DNA of 44,519 nt from an uncultured Planctomycetales bacterium (GTDB taxonomy: Bacteria > Planctomycetota > Planctomycetia > Pirellulales > Thermoguttaceae): the NCBI GenBank assembly GCA_937889015.1, contig CALARR010000304.1, positions 1 to 44,519 on the forward strand, written 5' to 3'. Below the pieces are notes generated by a model. The model saw only the letters and a list, made by a program, of their open reading frames with translations. It made no database searches and was not told the origin of the DNA. How positions within the stretch are numbered: position 1 is the first letter of the stretch; the number at the start of each line of letters is the position of its first letter. This document shows positions 1 to 8,223 of this stretch, one piece after another. Made by a program: the position numbers and the translations under genes.

Positions 1-79
1 AGTCCTGCGTGGCGAGAGCAGAACCGACCCTAGCCTAGCGCGGGGCGAATGTCAATTGTCGCTGCCGCGTATTTCCCGG

Positions 80-1003
80 CTATTCGCCTTGCGCGTCGAG
101 TTCGGCCAAGATGGCAGCGGCCTGGACGCGCTGGGCGTTGCCGAGCCCCACGAAGGGCGGGGCCATCACGTCCTGGCAGATGCCGCGCAGTGCCAAGCCG
201 CACTTGATGCCGCGGACCGAGGCCAGCGTGCCTTGATCCAGGGTGTAGATCCGCCGCTGAATGGCTAGCCGCTGCTCGACACGCGCCAGCCGCGCTTCGT
301 CGCCCGAGGCAGCCGCCTCGTACAAATCGACCAGCAGGCGCGGCGAGAGATTCGCGCCGGCCAACACGCCGCCATCGCCGCCGGCGCGAAGCGTGTCGAC
401 GAGCATATGTTCGAAGCCCACCAACAGCGACCAGTCGGACCGCTGGCGCGTCACCTCGCGCACGGCCACGAAGTAGTCCATCTGCCGCGAGCTGTCCTTC
501 AGGCCGATGATCCGTGGTTCGTCGAGCAGCTGCCGCACGGTCTGAGGCTCAAAGCTGAGTTTGGTCATGCCCGGCATGTTGTAGAGCATCAAGGGCAGTG
601 CCAGCCGGGCTGCCAGTCCGCGTATGTACCGCAGCAACTCCGCCTGATTGAGCGGAAAGTAGTAGGGCGGGGCCGCCACGACCGCGCTGGCCCCGACGTC
701 GGCCGCACAGCGTGCCAGATCGAGCGATTCGGTGATGGCCGTGTCGGTTATCCCGACCAGGACCGGCAGCCGATCGCCTACCTGACGACAGACGCGATCG
801 ATCACTTCCCGGCGCAGACGATAGCTGAGCGAGGGCGCCTCGCCACTGGTGCCTAGCAAGAACAACCCGTGTACACCGCCGCCGATCAGGTGCTCGACGA
901 GCCGCTCCAACCCATCGACATCCAGTGTATCGGAGTCCAACAGGGGCGTGACCATCGGCGGCACGATGCCCCGCAGGGGACGAGGGAAGCCACAAGCACT
1001 CAT
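80..1003 (-). CDS. DapA-family lyase, probably 2-keto-3-deoxy-sugar-acid aldolase
   Basis: This 307-residue cytoplasmic protein belongs to the dihydrodipicolinate synthase/N-acetylneuraminate lyase family (TIM barrel, Schiff-base lyases). The family marks are visible: GTSGE at residues 51-55 (the carboxylate-binding loop), the tyrosine of LYNMPG at 141, and the Schiff-base lysine of IIGLKDSS at 169. Length is normal for the family. The ATG at 1003 lies about 11 bases after a GGAG. It is the last gene of the minus-strand run that also encodes an enolase-superfamily dehydratase, an SDR and an MFS permease, so I infer cleavage of a 2-keto-3-deoxy sugar acid rather than lysine synthesis. A true DapA or another lyase specificity cannot be excluded from sequence alone. 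Family assignment is secure; substrate is inference. Confidence 0.85.
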   Translation of the reverse strand: MSACGFPRPLRGIVPPMVTPLLDSDTLDVDGLERLVEHLIGGGVHGLFLLGTSGEAPSLSYRLRREVIDRVCRQVGDRLPVLVGITDTAITESLDLARCAADVGASAVVAAPPYYFPLNQAELLRYIRGLAARLALPLMLYNMPGMTKLSFEPQTVRQLLDEPRIIGLKDSSRQMDYFVAVREVTRQRSDWSLLVGFEHMLVDTLRAGGDGGVLAGANLSPRLLVDLYEAAASGDEARLARVEQRLAIQRRIYTLDQGTLASVRGIKCGLALRGICQDVMAPPFVGLGNAQRVQAAAILAELDAQGE

Positions 1004-1103
1004 CCGTTCACACTCCGATCGTCCGAGGATTGGTTTTTGGAGGTTGCCGATTCTGCGCGAGAAGGGGAGGGGAAAGGCGGGATCGCCCTGGGCTGGGAGA
1101 CTT

Positions 1104-1120
1104 CTGCCCCTTTGGGGCAG
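1104..1120. terminator. Perfect 7-bp stem, 3-nt loop hairpin
   Basis: CTGCCCC (1104-1110) and GGGGCAG (1114-1120) pair perfectly around TTT. There is no T-run on either side, so it is not a canonical intrinsic terminator. It may be a processing or stability hairpin between the hydrolase and lyase messages, or a protein-binding site. Confidence 0.3.
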
Positions 1121-1219
1121 CGAGACAATCCTGCGGCGAATGCCTCCCCGTCTTCTCCCTCAAACCCATTGAGAGTCAGTCCGATAACCTGCCGACAACT
1201 CAGTCGCTTTCCCGTCTTG

Positions 1220-1247
1220 CCCCTTCTCCCTTCTTCCTTCTTACACC
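1220..1247. repeat. Degenerate heptamer tract (pyrimidine-rich)
   Basis: The plus strand reads in consecutive seven-base units CCCCTTC, TCCCTTC, TTCCTTC, TTACACC. The first three differ from one another by one base and the last is degenerate. This is a short seven-base-period repeat in non-coding DNA. Its composition bias makes chance a real possibility. Confidence 0.35.
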
Positions 1248-1300
1248 TTCCTCACCCAATGGAGTCGAGCGGGATCGCTTCCGTGAGTTCTGCGTCCGGC

Positions 1301-3163
1301 TCACGGCCCTTTCCGGCTCGTGGCCCAATCCCAGCGAGCCTCGGCCTGCTTGTGCAGCGGCTCGATGTCTTCGGCCTGCAGCAGTCCCTGCTTCAAGAGT
1401 TGCTCCAGCGACTCGTTCACCCGGGCCAGGTACGCCTCTTTCCCGACGTAACGCTCTTCCAGCGACGGGCGCGGATCGCCCGATTGCTGCCGCTGCTGGT
1501 GTGTTTTGGCGAAGAGGAGCCAGGAGCCCTGCAGCGGCACCATCTCGCGGCGTCCGTCGATTTCGGTGGAACGGAAGACCCACCCGGTACACGTGCCTAG
1601 GGGCACACTGACGTCGGGCAGGCGGATGCCGCTCAGGTCGTTGCCGTCGGGGTCGACCTGCGGGACCAGCAGCGGCAGTTCCTTGCCGGCGCCGGCCCCG
1701 TTGGGCCATTGCGGATTGGGCAGACGCGGTCCGCCCGTCGCTGTGTGCGGTGAGGGAATTCCCGGCACGGCTGGGAAGCGAACCTTGGCCACTGGCACCA
1801 AGGTCCCATCGCTCAATTTGGGATAGACGCTCGGCGGCGGCAACACGCCTTCGCTGACCCAGCGATGCATGGTCCGGCGCAAGGTCGTCGTGACCAGGGC
1901 GGGGCTGACCGGACTGCCCGGCGGGGTCCTGTCGTCCTTGGGTGGGAAGGGAGCGGCCCCGTGCTGGGTTCCGGCGAAGAAGTAGGATCGCACGTTGTCC
2001 GGCAGCGGGACGTCGCGCGTGCCGTCGGGACTGGTGTGCGACAGGCCGGCCACGCGCCCAGCGCCCCAGTATTCGGCCGCCGTGTTCACGTAAAACACCT
2101 TCGGCCGGTGCTTCACGCGCGGATTCTGCTGGATCCCGTCGGTCAGGCCGGTGACGGGGTCGAACTGCGCGCTATCGGTGAAGGGATACGAGGCGGTCTG
2201 GAACGAGGCCGTCGCGCGCGGCGTGGACCAGCGCGCATTGATGATCAGCCGGCCCGCACCGGCCACATACGCGATCACGCCGTCCAGGGCCATGCGGTCC
2301 TGCTCGTCGGTGTTGAAGCCGAGATACAGGAACTCGCGCAGCAGCCGGCCGCACTGCGAAGAGCCGAAGGCATAGGCGTAGCGAACCGGCGCCAGCGATC
2401 CCGAGTCGTACTTAAGCCAGGCCACCGCGTCGCGGATGGCGGCCAGGCCCAGGCCAGCGACGGGCGGATTCTCGGCCAGGTACGAGACCTCGTAGGTACG
2501 GCCCGGCTCGAAACCGCCCTTCAGCGTCACGCGCGTCCCGTCCAGTTGCCATTGGTCGCGCGACACCTCCTTGCCGTCGGGAAACGCGATCGACGCCCTG
2601 GCGATCAGGCGGCTGTCGGGCCCAGCAGGGTCCACCGGCGGATAGTCGGCCAGCTCGCCCACGGTCGTCTGGTCCACGCTCTTGCTGGGCGTGAACGTGG
2701 CACGCACCGCGCCGCGGATCGGCGTGCCGTCCTTCTGCCGGGCCGCCGGAACCTCGATCCGCATCTTGCCCGCGGAGACCGGCACATCGAACTCCCATCC
2801 GACCTGCATGATGGTGAAGCCGTGCTGGGTGACGAACGAACTCAGTCCGGCCTTGCCGCCCCGGTTGGGAATCTCGACCCACGCCGCGCCCGGGCCGCCC
2901 TGACCCGTCTTCGGCTTCAGGATACGGAAATCGGACGAGAAGGCCACGCGGCCCGAGGCGTTGGTCGGCGCCAGATCCACGTCAGCGATGATCCGGTTGC
3001 GCGCATGCGCCGGATCGATCTCGAAGTACATTCGCCCGACGATCTGCTCATAGCCCGACGTGGCGTTGAAATCCGAACGGTCGGTGACCTCCACGCGGAC
3101 GACTTCCGCATGGACGAGCGAGAAGGCGGTCAGGCACAGACACGGAACCAGGAAGCGAGTCAT
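1301..3163 (-). CDS. Secreted alpha/beta-hydrolase domain protein (Abhydrolase_10 type)
   Basis: About 620 residues. The ATG at 3163 gives a good Sec signal peptide (MTRFLVPCLCL... cut near VHA); the frame is open to a GTG at 3178, which I consider less likely. The protein resembles the large 'alpha/beta hydrolase domain-containing' family (PF20091 type). An N-terminal beta-rich region of about 200 residues is followed by the hydrolase core with the nucleophile motif GSSQCGR (serine near residue 269), then FLYLGFN, as in relatives with GxSQSGR. Homologues have no firmly known substrate. Export and location between a sugar-acid permease and an aldolase suggest an esterase acting on decorated polysaccharide, which is inference. 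No Shine-Dalgarno sequence is obvious. Confidence 0.75.
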   Translation of the reverse strand: MTRFLVPCLCLTAFSLVHAEVVRVEVTDRSDFNATSGYEQIVGRMYFEIDPAHARNRIIADVDLAPTNASGRVAFSSDFRILKPKTGQGGPGAAWVEIPNRGGKAGLSSFVTQHGFTIMQVGWEFDVPVSAGKMRIEVPAARQKDGTPIRGAVRATFTPSKSVDQTTVGELADYPPVDPAGPDSRLIARASIAFPDGKEVSRDQWQLDGTRVTLKGGFEPGRTYEVSYLAENPPVAGLGLAAIRDAVAWLKYDSGSLAPVRYAYAFGSSQCGRLLREFLYLGFNTDEQDRMALDGVIAYVAGAGRLIINARWSTPRATASFQTASYPFTDSAQFDPVTGLTDGIQQNPRVKHRPKVFYVNTAAEYWGAGRVAGLSHTSPDGTRDVPLPDNVRSYFFAGTQHGAAPFPPKDDRTPPGSPVSPALVTTTLRRTMHRWVSEGVLPPPSVYPKLSDGTLVPVAKVRFPAVPGIPSPHTATGGPRLPNPQWPNGAGAGKELPLLVPQVDPDGNDLSGIRLPDVSVPLGTCTGWVFRSTEIDGRREMVPLQGSWLLFAKTHQQRQQSGDPRPSLEERYVGKEAYLARVNESLEQLLKQGLLQAEDIEPLHKQAEARWDWATSRKGP

Positions 3164-3210
3164 GGCAGGCACATCCACGGAAGGAGGAACGGGTCGATAC
3201 CCTCACCCCA

Positions 3211-3265
3211 AGCCCACGGGCAGCGCCCGGTGTGGGCTCGACGGGGCCTATCAGGTCCCGTCGAG
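3211..3265. repeat. Two abutting intercistronic hairpins (REP-like)
   Basis: Between the permease stop (3281) and the hydrolase start (3163), AGCCCAC (3211-3217) pairs with GTGGGCT (3232-3238). CTCGACGGG (3237-3245) pairs perfectly with CCCGTCGAG (3257-3265). The second stem extends inward through a G-U pair and three more pairs to an ATC loop, 13 pairs in all on the plus strand. The two hairpins share bases 3237-3238. This could protect or terminate the permease message, or be a dispersed REP-type element. Confidence 0.55.
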
Positions 3266-3280
3266 GGCGACGGCAATTCA

Positions 3281-4549
3281 TCACTTGGCCACGTCGGCCG
3301 CCTCCTCAACATAGCGATCTCGATAGAACGTGAACAGGGCCCCGCAGCCCACGGCCACACCTCCGAGGAGATAGACCAGCGAGAACATGGCGAATCCGTA
3401 CGACAGACCGTCGGTCATGGCCTCGCGCATGTGGCCTAGGAGCCATGGCGACACGGAACCGATCAGATAAGCGATCATGATCTCCACGCCCAGGGCCGAC
3501 GACCGGTAGCGGGGCGGGATTACGTCGAACAACGAGGCCGGCGTGTTGGACTGGTAGGTGCCCTGGAACAGCCCCAGGGCCACCATACCCAGGCAGGTCA
3601 GCAACAGACTATTGCCTAGTCCCAACAGCAGGATCGCCGGCGCGCACAGCAGCATGAACGTCGTTTGCAGGGCAAGCCGGAAGCGGGGAAAGCGGCCGAC
3701 CAACTGGTCGGAAATCACCCCGCCCACCAAGACCCCGACCATCGACGGCAGGTACTGGCAGAACATGGTCAATCCGCCAGCCTTGGTCATGCTGAGGTCG
3801 TATTTGGCCTGCAGGAAGCTGGGGGCCCAGACGACGAATGCGTTGTACACCAGCACGACCGCCGTGTAGCTGATCGTGATCAACACGGCGGTCGGTGTTC
3901 GCAGCAGCACGCTCAACGCCTCGGTTGGTTTCACCTTGGGCTTGGCCGCCTCGCCTTGCGACATCGCCTCAACCGGCGCGTTTTTCAACCGAAAGACAAA
4001 CAAGCCACCCAGCAGAATGCCGGCCCCGCCGTAGAGAAAGAAGGCGTAGCGCCACCCCCAATGGTCGGCAATGGCTCCGGCCAGCACGCCGCTGACCATC
4101 AGGGCGATGTAGAGCGACGTCTGGTGGATCGACATGGCGATGGTTCGCGTGGTTTTGTGGAACGCGGCCATCAGCGGATAGGCGGCCGGTGCGTAGAATG
4201 ATTCGCCCAACGCGGTCGCAACGCTGCGGAACATGAGCATCCCCCAGAGTCCCCTGGTGAACCCGGTACACAGCGTGGCCGTGCTCCAGAACACCAGGCT
4301 GCAGGTGACGACCCATTTTCGGCTGAACATGTCGCCGACGTACCCGGCCACCGGCATCATCAGGGCCATGGCCACGAAAAGAGTCGTCCCCAGAAGCCCC
4401 GTCTCCTTATGGCTGAGCCCAAGGTCCTCCTGAATCGAGGGCAGCACAACCCCGAAGATCGCCCGGTCGGCCTGGTGCAGAAAGAACGCCAGGCACAGCA
4501 ACCCCAGCAGTTCCCACTTGTAGCCCTGGTAGGGCGCTCGGGAGGTCAT
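3281..4549 (-). CDS. MFS permease, anion:cation symporter-like
   Basis: This 422-residue integral membrane protein has the hydrophobic profile of a 12-helix Major Facilitator Superfamily carrier. The charged loop between helices 2 and 3 is visible (GYVGDMFSRKW, the motif A position). The N-terminal half contains the long helix-4/5 region with ALGESFYAPAAYPLM, typical of the anion:cation symporter group that includes hexuronate and galactonate carriers. Start is the ATG at 4549; no strong Shine-Dalgarno sequence precedes it. It sits 73 bases after the enolase-superfamily gene and before the hydrolase on the same strand. Uptake of a sugar acid released outside the cell is the natural inference; the transported compound is not readable from sequence. 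Confidence 0.85.
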   Translation of the reverse strand: MTSRAPYQGYKWELLGLLCLAFFLHQADRAIFGVVLPSIQEDLGLSHKETGLLGTTLFVAMALMMPVAGYVGDMFSRKWVVTCSLVFWSTATLCTGFTRGLWGMLMFRSVATALGESFYAPAAYPLMAAFHKTTRTIAMSIHQTSLYIALMVSGVLAGAIADHWGWRYAFFLYGGAGILLGGLFVFRLKNAPVEAMSQGEAAKPKVKPTEALSVLLRTPTAVLITISYTAVVLVYNAFVVWAPSFLQAKYDLSMTKAGGLTMFCQYLPSMVGVLVGGVISDQLVGRFPRFRLALQTTFMLLCAPAILLLGLGNSLLLTCLGMVALGLFQGTYQSNTPASLFDVIPPRYRSSALGVEIMIAYLIGSVSPWLLGHMREAMTDGLSYGFAMFSLVYLLGGVAVGCGALFTFYRDRYVEEAADVAK

Positions 4550-4622
4550 CGGTCAGTCTCGTTTGTGGAGGGCGGAAGGTCGGACAGAGCGCGAATCGGA
4601 GCATGCCGGTCGCCGGCGCCGG

Positions 4623-5792
4623 TCAGCGAGTGAACCACTCGCGCGCGTCGGCAGGCCGGATGGAGGTCAGGTCGCCCCGGTAATGCCGCAAGCGGTGCGG
4701 CTTGGGCGGGTGCTTCTCCAGTTCAACCTCGTTGAGTTCGATTCCCAACCCCGGACGAGTGGGAATCAACATATCGCCCTCCTCGACGCGGATCTCTTCG
4801 TCGCTGATTTCGGCGCGCCAGGGCACGTCGTTGGCCATCGTCTCCAGCAGGAAGAAGTTGGGCGTGCAGGCGGCAATGTGCAGGGTGGCGATGTTGGTGA
4901 TGGGGCCCATGGGGTTGTGGGGGCAAAAACCGATGCCGGCGGCATCAGCCATGCCGGCCATGAGCCGGATCTCGCGGATGCCCACGCGGCTGATGTCGGG
5001 CTGGAGGAAGTCCACGCAGCCGCGTTCGAGGAACTCGCGTGCCTGGTAGCGGTTGTAGATCCGCTCGCCGGCCGCCAGCGGCAGCGGCACGCGCCGTCGC
5101 AGGTGGCCCAGGCCCTCGAACAGTTCAGGGAACAGCGGCTCTTCGAACCACAGCACGCCCAGCGGGCGCAGGGCCTCGGCGATGCGCACCGCGCTTTCCA
5201 CGTTAAACCGACCGTGCCCCTCGATCATCAGGTCGATCGTATCGCCCACGGCCTCGCGCACGGCCTCTACGCAGCGGAGCGACGCGCGCAGTTCGCTCCC
5301 GGTGATGTCCCGGTAAAGGCTCCCGAAGGGATCCCATTTCAGTGCCTTCCAACCGCGTCCCACCGCCTCGCGCGCCTTGGCGGCAAACTCTTCGGGAGTC
5401 TTTGCCGGCACGAACCAGGCGTTGGCGTAGCACCGCACGCGGTCGCGGCATTGGCCGCCCAGCAGTTGCCACACGGGCTGGCCGAGCATCTTGCCCTTGA
5501 TGTCCCAGCAGGCCATCTCCAGGCCGGCCAGGGCACTGGTCAGCACGGGCCCGCTGCGCCAGTACGAGTCGCGGTACAGGTCGTGGCACAGGGCCTCGAT
5601 GTCCAGCGGATTGCGGCCCAGGAGCGACTCGTTCAAGTCGTCGATGATGCCCATCACGGCGTTCTCGTGCAGCCCGATCGAGGCCTCGCCGTAGCCGTGC
5701 AAGCCCTCGTCGGTCTCGATCTTCACGAACGCCAGGTTGGTCCGGTAGGCGTCTACAAGCCACTTCTTGATGGCAGTGATTCTCATGGTCAT
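4623..5792 (-). CDS. Enolase-superfamily sugar-acid dehydratase (mandelate racemase/GalD type)
   Basis: The protein is 389 residues from the ATG at 5792; a second ATG at 5786 is possible, and the long upstream extension of the frame lacks protein-like sequence. It shows the N-terminal capping domain and C-terminal barrel of the mandelate racemase/muconate lactonizing enzyme group. Likely Mg ligands are E191 (in IEGHGRF), E217 (WFEEP) and E243 (AAGER); H193 and H292 (PHNPMGPI) sit where galactonate-dehydratase-type enzymes carry catalytic histidines, and E317 ends the set. The first ligand is Glu where GalD has Asp; this is common in relatives. Predicted reaction: dehydration of an aldonate or uronate to a 2-keto-3-deoxy acid, the substrate of the lyase at the end of this run. 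Confidence 0.85.
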   Translation of the reverse strand: MTMRITAIKKWLVDAYRTNLAFVKIETDEGLHGYGEASIGLHENAVMGIIDDLNESLLGRNPLDIEALCHDLYRDSYWRSGPVLTSALAGLEMACWDIKGKMLGQPVWQLLGGQCRDRVRCYANAWFVPAKTPEEFAAKAREAVGRGWKALKWDPFGSLYRDITGSELRASLRCVEAVREAVGDTIDLMIEGHGRFNVESAVRIAEALRPLGVLWFEEPLFPELFEGLGHLRRRVPLPLAAGERIYNRYQAREFLERGCVDFLQPDISRVGIREIRLMAGMADAAGIGFCPHNPMGPITNIATLHIAACTPNFFLLETMANDVPWRAEISDEEIRVEEGDMLIPTRPGLGIELNEVELEKHPPKPHRLRHYRGDLTSIRPADAREWFTR

Positions 5793-5837
5793 CTCGCTTT
5801 GAAAAGTCGTGCTTAATGCCTCGGGCCAGCGCCTGAT

Positions 5838-5897
5838 GATCCGAAGGATCTGTACAACAACAGATTCTCTACTAACGCCATCGTCATTCTGATGACG
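5838..5897. promoter_or_regulatory. Two inverted repeats upstream of the dehydratase gene
   Basis: In the 122-base gap upstream of the dehydratase, CGTCAT (5882-5887) and ATGACG (5892-5897) form a perfect 6-bp inverted repeat around TCTG. GATCC (5838-5842) and GGATC (5846-5850) pair around GAA. No T-run follows on the minus strand. They may be a weak terminator for the upstream glycosidase or operators for the genes below; no promoter is convincing here. Confidence 0.35.
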
Positions 5898-5914
5898 GGA
5901 TGCGTTCGGCCGCG

Positions 5915-8089
5915 TCATTTCTGCCCAGGTCCCATGGGCGAGAACTCTCCGTTGGCCCCCAGTTCGATCTTTGTCGACTTGCCGTCTGGAAACAATACGG
6001 TCTTGGGCCGGCCCGAGTAGTTCTTGCCCGCGCGCACGGTCAGCCTGCGCACGCTTCCGCTGGTACAAGTAGCCTCCACCGAAAGGTCGTCGAAGGCCTT
6101 GAGGCTGAAGGCGTAATCCTGCCACTCGCGTGGAATCGCGGGGGCGATCTTCACGGTGTCGCCCTCGCATTGCAGGAGCATTTCGTGGACGGCCTGGATG
6201 TAGGTTCCCTGCGGCGACGAGCACCAGGGAACCGACATGATGTTCGGTTCGTTGATCTCAAAGATCTCGGCGAACTTGCCCACGGAATCGAGTGACGATT
6301 TCAGGTTGCGGTACGCGCCCTCTCCGTCGCCGAGGCGCGCCTGGGCCGCCGCAAGCCACGCAGCGTACCACGAGCAGATCCGCTCACCCTTCTTGTACAT
6401 GTTGCCCGCGGACATCGCGTTCTTCTCGAAGTCGTAGATGGCGGCCCGCTGCAGCGGATCGGAGGCCGCGAGGACGCCATACGGGTAGATGCCCGAGAGG
6501 GAAGCGACACTGCGTTCTTCGGCGCCGGGGTACGGGAGGTATTTCTGGCCGTCGTTGGGAAGGCTCTTGGTGAGTCTCGCCGCCGTCTGGCGCCACAGGA
6601 CCGCACGCTCCGCATCCACCCCGAGAATGTCGGCGGCGTCCGCGGCGAACTGCAGGGCGCCGATCGCCCCGCACGTGGTGAGGAACGCGTTTTCCAGGGC
6701 CGGCGGCAAGCGTTCCAGGTCGCAGCAGCGGCCGATGATCGTGCGTCCGTCCTTGAGGTCGTACACCATCTGGACCTGGAAGAAGTCGGCGCAGCCTTTC
6801 AGCACGGGGTAGCCCGTCTTCTCCAGGTAGGACTTGTCGTTCGAGTATCGGTAGCAGGTCCACGTCTCCAGTGCGATGTTGCACATGTGCAGGACGTGGT
6901 CGAGCCATCGGCCGCTCGTGCAATTGTTGTCGCCATTCTCGATGCTTAGCCACGACCAGCGCGCGCCGGCGGTCGGCGATTTCTTCGACCCCGCGCGCTC
7001 GTAGGCGTAGGGCAGCAGGCCGCGCCAGAAGTTGGCGACCTTCTCGGCCTCCGCCAGATGGTTCGCCGCGCACAGGGCCGGATTGAAGAACGTGAATCCG
7101 AAGTAGCTTCCCTGCCAGTGCGAGCGGAAGATGCCCACCGGAATCGACCATTTCGTCGAGTAGCACTTCAGATTGTACAGTGCGGTGTAGTAGGCGTCCT
7201 CGGCCTTGTTGTCGGGAATACGGATGTAGGACTTGTCCCAGAACTCTTTCCACCGCTCGGTGTGGGAGGTGTATAGTCCCGCGAATCCCTGTTTCGCCAC
7301 TGCCGCCTTCAACTCGGCCGATTGTCGGGCGGCGTCGTTGCCGCCGAAGTCGTCGGCGAAGAGGATGAAGAACGAGACTTCGCTCGGAACGTCTTTCAGT
7401 TCGACCGAAAACTCGATGCCGTCGCCGGCGAACGACGCGTTCGGGGCATCGCACAGCACGGAGGTCGTTCCGGCGATCGAGCTGACCCGCTTTTCGATCA
7501 CGTAGGGGATGTCCAGCCCGCCGGCGATCGTCGAGACATTGCTGTGCGTGTGCAGCGGCGGGTTACGGCTGTCCGGTTCGGCGAAGAGGTACTTGAAGAC
7601 GTATCGGTCGGGCCGCTGGCCTTCGAACTTCTTGCGAATGGCGATCACGGGCAGGTCTGCATGGACGAAAACGGTGGAGGAAAGTTTCGATGTGCCGTCG
7701 CAGAACTCATCGACGGTTTCGGAGGCGGCGCGGCGCAGGTCGAGCGTGTGGGTCCATTTCGGGGGTTTCGCGTCCGGCGAGCCGGCCCAGTCGACGCGCT
7801 CCTCGAACCGGCCGAAACAGGCGAGCTTCTGGTCATCGGTTCTGCGCCCGGCGCGAAAGATCGACGGCCGGTATTTCCCGCCGACACACTTGATGAGCCG
7901 ATACGACGGCAGGTTCTGGAACTGGCAGTTCCGGAAATCGACCATCGTACAGACGTCGCCGTTGGAGAGGATCGGCGGCGAGTATTGAACGTTGCCCATC
8001 GTGTCGGACGAGCAGGTCCGGAGCAGGGAGTTATCCGTCGCGGCAGGCACGAGGGATGCCGCCAAAAGGATTGCCGGTAGGGCAAGCAT
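5915..8089 (-). CDS. Secreted six-hairpin glycosidase-like protein
   Basis: The protein is 724 residues with a Sec signal peptide (MLALPAILLAASLVPAATD). An AGGATC lies just before the ATG at 8089. The N-terminal 300 residues look beta-rich. From about 330 to 620 there is an alpha-helical (alpha/alpha)6 barrel style region with W-rich segments (WSWLSIENGDNN, WTCYRYSND). A small C-terminal beta domain contains an 'IAPAIPREW' stretch, as in the GH65/GH95 neighbourhood of six-hairpin enzymes. I cannot place it in one family or name the catalytic acid. It lies within the sugar-acid catabolic run, 134 bases after the SDR gene and 122 bases before the dehydratase, so it probably trims the same glycan. 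Clan-level call moderately sure; family unsure. Confidence 0.65.
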   Translation of the reverse strand: MLALPAILLAASLVPAATDNSLLRTCSSDTMGNVQYSPPILSNGDVCTMVDFRNCQFQNLPSYRLIKCVGGKYRPSIFRAGRRTDDQKLACFGRFEERVDWAGSPDAKPPKWTHTLDLRRAASETVDEFCDGTSKLSSTVFVHADLPVIAIRKKFEGQRPDRYVFKYLFAEPDSRNPPLHTHSNVSTIAGGLDIPYVIEKRVSSIAGTTSVLCDAPNASFAGDGIEFSVELKDVPSEVSFFILFADDFGGNDAARQSAELKAAVAKQGFAGLYTSHTERWKEFWDKSYIRIPDNKAEDAYYTALYNLKCYSTKWSIPVGIFRSHWQGSYFGFTFFNPALCAANHLAEAEKVANFWRGLLPYAYERAGSKKSPTAGARWSWLSIENGDNNCTSGRWLDHVLHMCNIALETWTCYRYSNDKSYLEKTGYPVLKGCADFFQVQMVYDLKDGRTIIGRCCDLERLPPALENAFLTTCGAIGALQFAADAADILGVDAERAVLWRQTAARLTKSLPNDGQKYLPYPGAEERSVASLSGIYPYGVLAASDPLQRAAIYDFEKNAMSAGNMYKKGERICSWYAAWLAAAQARLGDGEGAYRNLKSSLDSVGKFAEIFEINEPNIMSVPWCSSPQGTYIQAVHEMLLQCEGDTVKIAPAIPREWQDYAFSLKAFDDLSVEATCTSGSVRRLTVRAGKNYSGRPKTVLFPDGKSTKIELGANGEFSPMGPGQK

Positions 8090-8223
8090 GATCCTGTGTC
8101 CTTGTCGTTTGCCCGAGGGTCATCTTGAACGCAGCAAAGAAGTTGTGTTGTTGTTCAGGCAAGTTAGTGCGCTTCGCTCCAGATGCTTTGGCACAGCCGT
8201 TCACAATCTCTCGTCGCAACGCT

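Larger units (their letters stand above)
1004..1300. other. Intergenic region with hairpin and pyrimidine heptamers
   Basis: This gap lies between the hydrolase stop and the lyase start, both on the minus strand. I see no convincing gene. It contains a perfect stem-loop at 1104-1120 and a pyrimidine-rich stretch with seven-base periodicity at 1220-1247, annotated separately. No clear promoter for the lyase is visible. Confidence 0.5.

Noticed and set aside
1865..3439. 524-codon plus-strand frame opposite the hydrolase gene
   Set aside because: It is an antisense shadow; it also runs across the double hairpin and into the permease gene.
5793..6224. Long N-terminal extension of the dehydratase frame
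   Set aside because: The extra residues run over the end of the upstream glycosidase gene and look random; the enolase-superfamily N-terminus begins at the ATG at 5792 or 5786.
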